Assembly: GCF_001949145.1 (NCBI RefSeq)
Contig: NW_019091404.1
Coordinates: 2,040,661 to 2,087,851 of the forward strand
DNA: 47,191 bases
Direction: 5' to 3'
Origin: Acanthaster planci
Taxonomy: Eukaryota > Echinodermata > Asteroidea > Valvatida > Acanthasteridae
Below are positions 11,124-21,603 of the stretch, one piece after another. Both the position numbers and the translations under genes were made by a program. The notes under the pieces were generated by a model. The model saw only the letters and a list, made by a program, of their open reading frames with translations, had not been told where the DNA came from and did no database searches. How positions within the stretch are numbered: the first letter of the stretch is position 1; each line of letters starts with the position of its first letter.

Positions 11124-12320
11124 CATGTACAGGTATGTACGAGCACGAGAACACCCATTTTACTGGTTTCGTGAGAAAACTGTTACGAGCCCAATCGTCC
11201 CCCCCCCCTACAAATAACTGAAAATAAAAGTGTTCTTCAGTAAAGTAAGGTAAAAAATATGCAGACAAACGTGGTTACGAACCTTAAATATCTGGGTTCA
11301 AAATTATTCAGTAGAATTAACAGATTTTACACACAACACATGCGGCGGCCTATACGGTCGGTCCAACGGCCAACAACAGCAACATTTTGTCTGCGATAAA
11401 AAAGGTAACCTTAAAAAGGTGTAGCGCCCCCTACCATACTCCATAGAAGGTGGAGGGCGCTATCTGCACATAAACGAAGCCGGTGGCGGTGCGCGCAAAA
11501 CAATGACGAAAATTTCGAGGTATAATTTCAGTGTTTCTCAAATTATTATTTTTTGGGGGGGGGGGATTATCTGATACATCTGAAAATAGTTCTATATCTT
11601 GACATCAATTGACACTGTGACCTTGCGCACAAACTCCATGAGACCGGTCTAAAAAATTCGAAGTGTTTCTTAATTTATGCTTCGACACATCTAAATTTGA
11701 CTTTTATAAGGACATGTATGTTATCACTTTCTCACGGCTAATAAACTCCTCCAAGGGAAAATGTTCGTATATGAAACATTTATCTATCCCACTTTTAATT
11801 CTGGGAAATGAGCCATTCTGGTATGGAAGCCTGGGGAATGTACATGTACAAGAACACTGTGGGACTGCTTAGCCTAGGCATGCTAGGCACATAGAGTAGT
11901 TAGCATGGAACATGGAATGCTAAGCAAATCATAATTATTGTATATTTTGGCCTTTGGGGGGTGACACCATATAAGGGGGCTTTTTACACGCTTTGGGGTA
12001 GAAAGAGAATTGAAAGAGCTTCACTGAAAGAGAATTGCAAAAACCCTCATTTTTGTATTTTGGCTCCTTTTGGGGGCTGGCCCTGTCAACCCCCCCCCCG
12101 GATCGATTACTTGAGTATCATAGATAAGTTGACTGTTTGCTAGACTGATGTTGGAAAATAATGGCGATTTTTATCTTGTTCTAGGTTCATCTCGCATATT
12201 AATTTCAGTAAATCAATTGCACTGCAACCTGGGGCGATCTTTCCGGATGAGTGATCACTTCTCGCTATAATGGTTATTATGTGATAAAACTTTCATAAAC
12301 TCACTCAGATTAAAGTTTTA

Positions 12321-12460
12321 ATGAAATTTATGTACAAATTTTGTTCTCCAATAATCAATTCTTATCAATAAATGTGAACAAATCAATTTCCAATGAAATC
12401 TATGTACAAATTTTGTTCTCCGAAAATCAATTCTTATCAATAAATGTGAACAGATCAATG
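12321..12460. repeat. 72-bp tandem duplication
   Basis: Two head-to-tail copies begin at 12321 and 12393, each opening ATGAAAT(T/C)TATGTACAAA and running through TCAATTCTTATCAATAAATG. Only a few substitutions separate them, so the duplication is fairly recent. No coding content. Confidence 0.88.
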
Positions 12461-13626
12461 AACCAGCCACAAACGTTAAAAAAGACCAATAAATAATAAT
12501 TGCTGAATAGAATTGAAAGTGAGAACAATTATATTGATTAAATAGTTTAAGAAATGTTCCTCAGCATTATCTTCATATCATATTTATTTATATTAGTGGC
12601 ATAATTATGCGTGCTTTAAGGCACCTGTTTAGAAAGCTTATAGAAAGAATAAAGCTTATAATATATTTTTAACAAAAATATAGGCTTAAGTTCGACAAGG
12701 ATTTAGTGGGAGTCTCAAAAAGCAAATCCAGAAAACGGGTTAAATGGATGAAAGTTCAACTTGCAAAATTCTACAAGCAAATACATACAATGATCAATTA
12801 CCCTCAATTTCAGAACCACTTTGAACGGTAAGTACATGTAATATAGCCAGATACATGTACATTTTCAGTTTTGTAATTGTTTTCAAGAACCTGTGTATTC
12901 CATTATCACACTCCAGGGTGAAGGCTAGGGATGCAGTATTCTCATTGTGAGGAAAATAGAGGGTCCCTCAACTCTTGGCAACCAGCGTGACTAACTATCG
13001 CACACCACATTAGTGGTGTATCATCTATTGGGTGTGCTCTTTTGACGTCACGCTCGTATATTTCCTACAAGTGGCAGTAAAACTATGGCCGGCCGTCAGT
13101 ACAAAATAAGAATTATTCACAAATTGTTGAAAATTCCACGCAGCTATCAGAACATCAGGGACTAATACACGTAAATGAAAAAACCAACCCTGTTTAAATC
13201 TATTTGAATATTTGTCCATTATTGAACGAATTTTGAGATCAAATCAAAACCAACCAAAAGATGATATTTCTGCGAAGTCTGGCTGCCCATAGAAGTTGTA
13301 GGCAAAATGAGAGTGGTCTATGTGTACAATCAGGGCGGTTATTGATACGTTTAAAGGTAGCTGTTATCCTCATACAAAAATAGGATTTAATATTGCTTTA
13401 AACCTTATTCATGTTGAAACATTTACAGACTAATCCGATTAGACGCCATAACTGCGGTAGCACCGCACTCTCAGATGCACTTTCTTCAGCTTGACGCGTG
13501 CAGGCATTTGGCAAAGCTCGACACCCTATTGGTCGATGAGGCATGACATGCGCGTATCACATGTCTACGAGTGTTGTGTCATCGCAGTAATGACTTCTAA
13601 TTCTAGTTGTCGAATTAAATTACATG

Positions 13627-13632
13627 TTTATT
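13627..13632 (-). terminator. Candidate polyadenylation signal for the FMO gene
   Basis: TTTATT on the plus strand reads AATAAA on the minus strand, about 310 bases past the FMO stop codon. It is the nearest canonical hexamer I noticed on that strand. The assignment rests on position only. Confidence 0.4.
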
Positions 13633-13944
13633 ACGAAAACCCTCGGTTTCTTTTACCGTGAATGGTAAAAGTTTGCTTTGTACATCATTACATATGGCGA
13701 AATTATGACGTGAAAGAATACATGTAGATCACGGACGTTGTCTTTAGCATTTTGACGAACAATACAAAGAATACTTCTTAATTTCAAATCAATTATGTAA
13801 CTTTTCTTGAATGCACAATAAAAATCAACTGAACAGCTTCAATGGTTTGATTTTCTGCGAATGAGGTGCTGCCTTTAATGTAATAATGTTGGGCAATTGA
13901 CTAACCCCTGGAATGCTTGGGGTTTCTCTGCTCTCAACAGAGTT

Positions 13945-16900
13945 TTAAGCAATCAATGCCGTGAGGGCCACGAAGATCATCAGTGCAGCGAGACCGATTC
14001 GCAGCAAAGTGTTAGCTTGAGCTGAGACCATGTCCCCTTGTCCTTGGTTCTTCATTGGTACCCGCGTCTTGGTAGCATTGGCGGTGCTATTCCAGGATTC
14101 CTGGATGACCTGTTTGGCGCCCTTCCAAGAGTGAGGACCGCGGAGGCGGTATGTAGCTGGGTAGCATGGGCCGAAGAAGACCTAGGATGCCAAAAAGAAG
14201 GTAGGAAAAATTATTACTAAATGCTACCAACAGCATCCCAGAAAAAAACCACACTTGCACACATGCTGAGTCCATTTTTTTTAAGGCAAAGAACGAGTAA
14301 CATTCAGTTAAAGTTGGTACATTCAAATGATGGGTTGGTATATAAAAGAGTGACGTACCTGAAACGCAAGTTTTGGATTGGTCAGAAAGAGTTCAGAGAA
14401 CCGTGGTTTTACGCCAATCATCTCGGCCATCTCTTCCTGGTAGGGAACAGGTGGGAACTGAAATATAAAAAAAATCATTATCACTCACACTGTCACCGTA
14501 ATTGTCTAGAATAGGAAATTGATGTTTTTTTTTATAAAAACACTTGGAAGATGCAATCAAATTTCGGACACCTAAAGATATCACATTCCAAACCGATTAT
14601 CTTTGTTACTTCTTAGATGGAAAGTGACGACGACACTTACAAAGATTCTGTGCTTTCCGTAATTCTGGAAAAGGATGTCGCGCCTGCGCTTGACATCAGC
14701 CATCATGGCATCCTGTTCCGGCAGACGCACCAGCCTCTTGAAGACCCTGGCAGCTAGCCGGGCCTGAAGCTCAAACACGGGGGGCTGGCCGCCAAGCGTG
14801 GTCACGCAGCCGATGACAGCGAGTGTCTGGTGCTTGAGTTTTGGCGGGAAAATATGCATGAACAGGTCCAAGTCTGCATAGCTGTCTGGAAAATGGAAAG
14901 TTGGATACTTGTTAGTGTCTCAACGTCTTTAAAATGACTCAGACAACTTATTGACAAGGTTGCATTCACGTGAACTTTAGAGTTAGGGTTTAAAAGAGAC
15001 AAGAAATGCATACCTTGTATTATGGAACGATCGATGAAGTCGAAACCAAGCTTGTACCCAGTGGCAAAGACAACAGCATCTAGGTTATCGATCTTGTATC
15101 CATCGACAAACTCCACCCCAGTGCGGGTGAATCGTTTGACCGCTGGCCGGCACTGGACTGCCCCGCACATGATGCGGTCACCTATTTCATCGTTAACCAT
15201 GACCTGTATGGAAGGACATAAAGATAAACAATTGAATCCAATTCAATGTAAAGAATTTCAGTACTGGGGTTTTTTTCGGTATAAGTACTCATTTTGACCA
15301 TGAAGTTCTAAAAAGTGCCCCAGACTGGAACAACAGGATTTGTGTATTTGCAGTGAAGTGGAAATGATTCACATAGGCCCCTATTTGTGTTTACCAACAC
15401 GACAGACAGTTATGACATTGGAAGGCTGGATATGACATTGGAAGATGCTTATGGCATTGGCAAGCTGCTTATGGGATTGGCAAGCTGGTTATGACATTGG
15501 AAGGCTGGTTATGACATTGGAAGGATGCTTATGACATTGGAAGGATGTTTATGACATCGGGAGGATGCTTATGACATTTCTCACTGCACATTAATTCACG
15601 TAATTGTGATGATTAGAAAATTCCATAAAGCCCCCAATTAAATCTATTCTGTAATTAACCTGGTTCGGCTTTCACTTCAAGATTTTATCAGATTGTTTTT
15701 CTTCAGCCTGTGGCTTGGGCCAATTCATTTGCCAGAGCACAAAATGAGAAATACAGGTGCATGGCATTTACGGCCAACACCAGCCTCGGGTTGGCTGGTG
15801 GGTGAGGTACGAGCAAACTCACCTCGCTGCGTAGCAAACTACTCTCGGCCCGAAGTCCAAGTTTGTCATGACTATAGTTGACGCTGGCTTTGGACATTGC
15901 AATCCGGTCTGCAACAGGTCAAACAAAAAAAGTTGGACAGGACAAATCAGCTTCAGGACCAGAGAGAAAGAGAAGTCATTAGTACAAGAAGTACTGAGCA
16001 AGGATGTAAACTGTTTTCTGTAGCATGAAAATGAACCAACGAATGCAAAGACAGGCCTAGTTTTCGCTTTTTAAAATTTACAACCAAGATAAACTTCATA
16101 ACGGCTAAGGTCAATGGTCATTGCCAGAAGTTGATCAGGGAACTTTTTTCATGCATAAACGGTATAAACGTATAATTGTAAGCTTATCGGGCCCACAGAA
16201 TTGAGCTTAGCAGCAAAAGAGATTTAATTACCGACGATAGGCTTGGGAGCATATTGGAGGATCCTACGGTTGACCATCATATCTATTGGAGTACTGTCGA
16301 CAGCCATGCGCCTGACGACCCAGCAACCGTGACGCATGGAGATGTGTACCTGGCGAGCGCGGCGACTGATATCGGCGGTTACATCACCGGCCGAGTTGGA
16401 GGCTCCTGGAAATGACGTCAGAAAACAAGCCGTGAAAGACCTGAAATTTAATTGGCTGTAGCCCATTACGGGCGGTTCACAGTAGTGCGCCTCCAATCAC
16501 AATGTGCGAAATCTATCGACCTTTTCCAAACGCGTATTGGGTCGACAGATTTGGCGCATTATGATTGGCCAGTGTGTTGCAAACCCTTTGAGGCTGGGTT
16601 GTGGCTGTCAAGTTGCAAACAGTGTCATGTCTGTCGGAAATAGATCTTGCTCTACTAAAGTTAGTCGATTGAGATCGCACTTAGTTACAAGTGAAATCTT
16701 TTTACTAAGCTTTGATCTGCAGTCATAAGATCTAATGTCCGAATTTTTAAGTGATTCAGTATAAAATAGAGTTTTCGAAGTGAGAGATTTCAAGACGTGC
16801 TTTGCCTCGGGGAGATGTGAGTGGCTTATAGAAAAATCAGCTTCGCATAAAATAATGATTTATTGATCAATTAAAAGTAATTCTCAGAAAGCAAACCATC

Positions 16901-18384
16901 CTAAATGTAAATTTATAACGTCAAAAATGGTACTCAGACACTCACCCATTACAACCACAGTTTTGTCGTCAAAACAGTCAGCATTCCTGAACTCATTCGA
17001 GTGCATCTTCAGCCCTTCGAACTCATCCAGCCCGGGATAGTCTGGGATGTGTGGCGCTTTGTACATGCCCGAGCAGACAAACACGGCATCGTACACGCCC
17101 GCTACTTCCTCACAGCCCTCGGTGCGCGTGCGAACGTTCCAGCGGCCTGTAGCCTCAAAATCGGCCGTCGGTTCCACCCTCAGGACTGTGGTGTTGAATG
17201 TGATGTGCTTTTCGAGATCGAAGTGAGTCGCGTAATCTTGGAAGTACTTGAGAACATGATAGTACCGGGGGTAAGGGGGAAGGTCGTGGGGCATGGGGAA
17301 GTCACTGAGGGCCAGCAGGCACTTGCTTGAGTTGGCAGTAAGGGAATCGTATATGGCCGACCCCTGACCTGGCCGGAGATGCTTATCATAAACCCAGACT
17401 CCACCTGTCAAAAGGGAAAATGGAAACACCAATCAAGTGCATTATTTAATAAGCTTAAATAATGACCAAAAATAATAAACTCTTAACAGTGGGGGGAAAG
17501 TTAATATAATAACAAACGGAAAGAATTTCCAAATAAGATTTTCGAAAGCCGGTGATTTGGGTAAAACTTCGACTGTTCAGGTCGTCATTGGAAGAGAGAG
17601 GACCTTTTGAGCCTGGTGATGACATTGACACTCTATCTTGTTCACTTTTATTGCTGTGATGTTTTTCAGCTACATACACAATGCCCAAGGAGAAACCAAA
17701 AAAGTTCAGCCTACCTGTCCGCATCTTTCTTTTATTTTATTTCCTCACCGAAACAAACCTATTTTTCATGCACACTGACTGGGCACTTTCATAAAATACA
17801 GAGAGCAATTTTAACCTGAATATTTTGACTCTACTTTAGGATAGTTAATAAAAAGCAAGCTGTAATTCTGAACCGAAAAAGTTGGCGGCCATTTTGAATT
17901 GAAACATCTGCAGCCATCTTGGAAAAAAATATAAAAATTAAGTAATAAAAAGGCCCTCACTCCTCGGACGACCAACAACGTACAACTCATATTTGTTTCA
18001 ATATGAGTTCTCACGGATTGTTTACAATTTTTGACTTCGCAAAAGCAAATTAAAAAACATTCTTCAAAAGCATACGCCGTGATGGATGGAATACGGCACA
18101 GGCTAAATGAATATTTCAGGCGGAACAAGGAAGCTCGTTTAAGATAGAGGACACTCATTATTACGATTATTACGGTGCACTTTTAAAATGGGGGGCAGGG
18201 CAACGGCTTCGATGAAGGATTGCCCACCTCTGTTCCCCTGGTGGGCGGCCAGGTGGAAGAGAAAAACATGGGACTTACCGAGTTGGCCGTATCGTTCGAA
18301 ACAGTGCGGCTCCATGCCTTCCTCTAGGCAGGTCTTAATGGCCAGAAGCCCGCTGATTCCTGCGCCGATAATAGCTACTTTCAT
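13945..18384 (-). CDS. fmo: Flavin-containing monooxygenase (complete, eight coding exons)
   Basis: Minus-strand exons, all with GT-AG ends and consistent phase: 18384-18279, 17404-16946, 16405-16232, 15908-15823, 15203-15014, 14885-14641, 14457-14359, 14181-13945. They sum to 1596 nt, giving 531 residues plus TAA, which matches the usual FMO length. Motifs: FAD-binding GAGISG (7-12), the FMO signature FxGxxxHxxxF (Phe164, Gly166, His170, Phe174), NADPH-binding GASNSAGD (189-196) and FATGY (321-325). The last 20 residues (512-531) are hydrophobic, the family's C-terminal ER-membrane anchor. FMOs use NADPH and O2 to oxygenate soft nucleophiles (N or S); some invertebrate members act in specialised metabolism. 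The ATG follows an acceptor (GTTGTTTCCAG) by seven bases, so at least one leader exon lies upstream. Intron 2 holds a foldback MITE relative 67 bases upstream of exon 3, and intron 4 holds a minisatellite. The gene is divergent from the PKS gene 13 kb away. Which FMO paralogue this is cannot be told from the sequence alone. Confidence 0.95.
15409..15580. repeat. Minisatellite of about 20-bp units
   Basis: Eight or nine degenerate head-to-tail units of the form TTATGACATTGGAAGGATGC lie in FMO intron 4. Variants include GGCATTGGCAAGC and GACATCGGGAGG. Array length may vary between individuals. Confidence 0.9.
16472..16600. mobile_element. Foldback MITE, shortened copy 2, in FMO intron 2
   Basis: The sequence shares GGTTCACAGTAGTGCGCCTCCA, the ATCGACC...GGTCGACAGAT centre and ATTGGCCAGTGTGTTGCAAACCC with the element at 6312-6592. 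Its left arm lacks about 22 bases (the AAGAGTTTACAACGTGTTGGCC part), and the outer arm sequences are missing. It starts 67 bases upstream of the exon 3 acceptor of the FMO gene (exon starts 16405, minus strand), close to where a branch point would lie. Confidence 0.75.
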
Positions 18385-21300
18385 CTTGGCACTGGAAACA
18401 ACCGATGGATAAAAAATCATAATCGTTGATAATTAGGCCTACCCTCAGTTATTTATGTTATAACATGGAGCGTTTCATATTTCCATTGTTATCACATGGA
18501 GGTAAAAAAAATAACAACTCTCACCAATTTGACATACTGCCCGTCGGGAGTGAAAAGAGAAAGGTTATTACGAAGAGTGGGCTGCTACTTTGTAACTTCT
18601 CTCTTAGGGTAGGGAGCCTTTGTACGTGTCAAAAATAATGACAGAGCCATTGGATAGACTCACACACACAACTTGTTTTATTCAGAAAAAATATTTACAT
18701 CGTCCAAATTTACGATGATCAACTTCTGTTACAAGTAAAAATGGATATTACTGTAGGGATGTGCATCACGGAAACAATAATCGGAGCATGCAGGTCTTCC
18801 ATATCTGAGCAGTTCACTTGGGAATGAATGGGCAATTCATGCCAGAGCTATACACTCATGAACGGTCCATGATTGGTTGTTCCCAGAGAGCGGCTCGCTC
18901 TCTCGGGAATGCTCGCCTTGGCCAACGAGAGCGCTGGATTTGTGTGGCTATGAATAATTCATACATGTAGAAAGTCTATGCGAGAAAACTCTATGGGGAT
19001 TTTTATGTACACTTGGTCTCACTGACTAAGTTTCTGGGCAGCAATGGCCCCGCATGAGGGTAAGGAAGGGGCGAGCCTTTCTCGGTACACTGAGCTGTGT
19101 ACAACACTTTAAGTCTCTGGATGGCTAGGAAATCTGCACACAATTTTTATGGTGGTAAAACTGGTTGGGAGAGGGTAATTTGACCTTGCTGTACCGTTAC
19201 AGGACACAGGCGTACGGCATGTGGCTCAGCGGGACACATACGCTACGAAACGGGGGTCTATGCGGGTCGAATGTAGCGGCATGGTAGGTTAATGTGTGAC
19301 TGAAACTAGGATCAACTCCTGGAAAAATTTGGGGGGAAATGACGAAGTTGGAAATTTGCTACGGAGTAGCGGTTCAAGGGCATGTCGCAGCATAATGCCA
19401 TCGCGTCGCGCGTGATATGCAATGCCTTGTATGTACAATGCATAGCGGGCAATGCACATTGCTGTGGGAGTGTGGGCTGAGTGCCCGGTGCGTAACATGT
19501 ACATCTACATAGGGGAACAGTTTGTAAGAACGCAACAATATTTGGGGAGCATTTGAGTCAGACAAAAGTACGGTGGAAGTCCTTTCGCCAGCTTCAGGCA
19601 TTTCAAGGAGGCCACAGTATCAGCTACGGGGGTTACGTCACAAGAACAAAATATATTTTTCACGCATGTGCTTTTTATCGATGGGGCCCCCGCCAGGTGG
19701 GCTCGGGGTCCCTTTGGCGACGGGCCCGCGCAGGAGAACACGCCTGGTCAAACAAGTACTTGGTGTCGCGTATTCACTCATCGACAAGTCTAAAAATGTA
19801 CAACCATTGCTCCATGGGTCTTAACTCACCTTCAGAAGTGGACTCTTGCTTGTTGGAAATCGAACTTAGCTCTCACAACACAGTGCGCTAATGCTGCATC
19901 TATTTTGCTGTAAATGACTAGCCAGCGGAACGTGTACACGGTTTTTGGCTCCCGTTCCCCGGCAGGCCAACTGTCAATCACGATATGAGGCCACGCCCAC
20001 GATGATGTCACAATCTTTAAGTGGGGGAACTTCATAAAGACTTCGGAAAACCTAGGGAAAATCCCATCCGCGTCTGTGGTGGAGGTTCCCGAGCGATTCT
20101 GGGAATGAGCTACTACATCCGCATTCCGTAGGTCGACAAGACCGGAACAATAGTACAATAGACCATCGAGAATGATATCAGAGCTTATTTCTTGTCAATA
20201 GTCAATATTGACGCGTGTTTTGAATAATCTATCAAAGATTGCCTCCCGTATCGCCTAGTGAAGTTCCGTGATTTAATGCGTACGTACATGTACTATACAT
20301 GTACATGTACATGTACTGTACGTGCTCCGCCGCACGTACGTAGCTTCGAGCCGTGATCTGCTATGTCCTACGCATGCGCAAAAAAGGCGAAATCCTACTC
20401 AGTAAAAATACACGTAGTGCACTTGTGACTTCCAAGCCCCCTTCGCTGTTTCAACCCTTTCAGAAATGTGTGGCGCTACCAACAGTTTTGCCAAACGTAT
20501 ATTATGCCACCTTCGGGTATTTCTTGTACGGGCGCAGTTGGAAGATCAAGGTCTTAGCTCCAATTGTTAACTGTATGCAGCTCGCATCTACGGAGGCCTA
20601 TAGCAGGGCCGCGTGAAATTTCGTCTTTTTCGTTCTGGCAGCGACCAAGCATTAGAGGAGACGGACAAAGGTTTACCAGCCTTTACCGGGGTGAAACTTG
20701 AAATTAAGACTGACTTGTGTGCAGTTGGGGTGTAACACACCTATGAAACTGACTTGTAAAATCGGAGAGTGAAAAGTACTTTAAATTAAAGGGGAAATGG
20801 GCATACAGGCAGACTCGTTGTGGGTGATTACCCTCTACCATGAGTATATGGACAAGAACCGCGGACTTGTAGTAGTGTCGCGTCTGACGATAGCCGACAG
20901 TTAATGCAAGTTCGTGCACTGGGCACAGTGACCTCAGTGTCTCGTTTTGTGTCGGTCGAGAATACTGCTGCGACAGTTGTAGCGAATGGTAAAAACAAGC
21001 CAATGGATTCGCATGCCAAATACAGAATACAGAGGGCGAATAACGTAAGAGCACGATATGGTCGGGAAGTGGACCATGTAAACGCGAAATCGGGATGATG
21101 AAAATATGTCAAAGAAGGGAATACTGTTCGAAAAATATATTAACATGTTGTGTGCTATCTTCAAAGGATCTTCATGGCTCGAGTCCGTCACTTATTTTAC
21201 ACGGGCAGAAAATAACGTTTTGCAACGAGAAAACTTACTTTCTATTTAATCAATAGAGAATCTATCGAAAATCTGTATAAGTCGCGATTTTTGTTAATGA

Positions 21301-21399
21301 AAACATAACAGTAAAGAATATTTATTGATTCAACCACCACTGTCAATGCACTTGCAGTACAATAAGCAGAGATCATAAAAAACTACCCAAAAGAATACT
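18385..21399. other. Non-coding DNA upstream of FMO
   Basis: No gene is supported. The stretch must contain the FMO promoter and leader exon, which I could not place. Sequence at 18870-18950 has CCAAT-type words and the palindromic GAGAGCGGCTCGCTCTC. A GC- and CpG-richer patch lies at 19680-19760. Around 20276-20345 there is a run of ACGTAC/ACATGTAC palindromes. Several minus- and plus-strand open frames of 60-115 codons look like chance. Confidence 0.45.
21321..21326 (-). terminator. Candidate polyadenylation signal of the unknown minus-strand gene
   Basis: AATAAA on the minus strand, about 75 bases past the stop codon at 21400. The spacing suits a short 3' UTR and supports the terminal-exon call. 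Confidence 0.45.
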
Positions 21400-21603
21400 T
21401 TAATGGGCGGAGTATTGTGAAGGAATCTGTGCTTTTAGCCACTCATAAATATCAACGGTTAATGCCTTGAGCTCCGTTTTTCCTTGTAAATAGGCCAGCG
21501 CCATGGAATTTAGAGCAACAACCCTGGTGTTTATATTGGGGATAAAAGTGGGAATGGTACGGGACTCTCCCAGACACCAAATACCCGAGAAGTCTCCCAC
21601 GAC
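21400..21603 (-). CDS. Probable terminal exon of an unrecognised gene
   Basis: This is a 67-codon open exon that ends in a stop. It follows a consensus-like acceptor (GACTCAG, AG at 21605-21604), though the tract before it is a C homopolymer. It begins VVGDFSGIWCLGE and ends QIPSQYSAH, with an amphipathic-looking stretch ELKALTVDIYEWLK. There is no ATG; the frame opens with GTC GTG, so it is an internal or last exon and not a whole gene. AATAAA lies about 75 bases downstream. A possible preceding exon is around 21842-21888 (minus strand), reading MEHSLQGHETAAHLL before a GTAAAA donor, or a 27-base GHETAAHLL microexon after CTCTCCAG; both join in phase 0. I do not recognise the family. It could be a pseudogene remnant. 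Confidence 0.4.
   Translation of the reverse strand, partial: VVGDFSGIWCLGESRTIPTFIPNINTRVVALNSMALAYLQGKTELKALTVDIYEWLKAQIPSQYSAH

Larger units (their letters stand above)
10109..13944. other. Intergenic DNA, repeats, FMO 3' flank
   Basis: No gene is supported. The stretch includes the 5' side of paralogue 2 (with a likely leader intron ending at 10115), a palindrome at 11086-11123, a small hairpin at 11421-11463 (GTAGCGCCCC facing GGGCGCTAT), G/C homopolymers near 11204, 11560 and 12092, a 72-bp tandem duplication at 12321-12460, and a segment at 11976-12016 that resembles 25686-25724. The final kilobase should hold the FMO 3' UTR. Confidence 0.5.
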
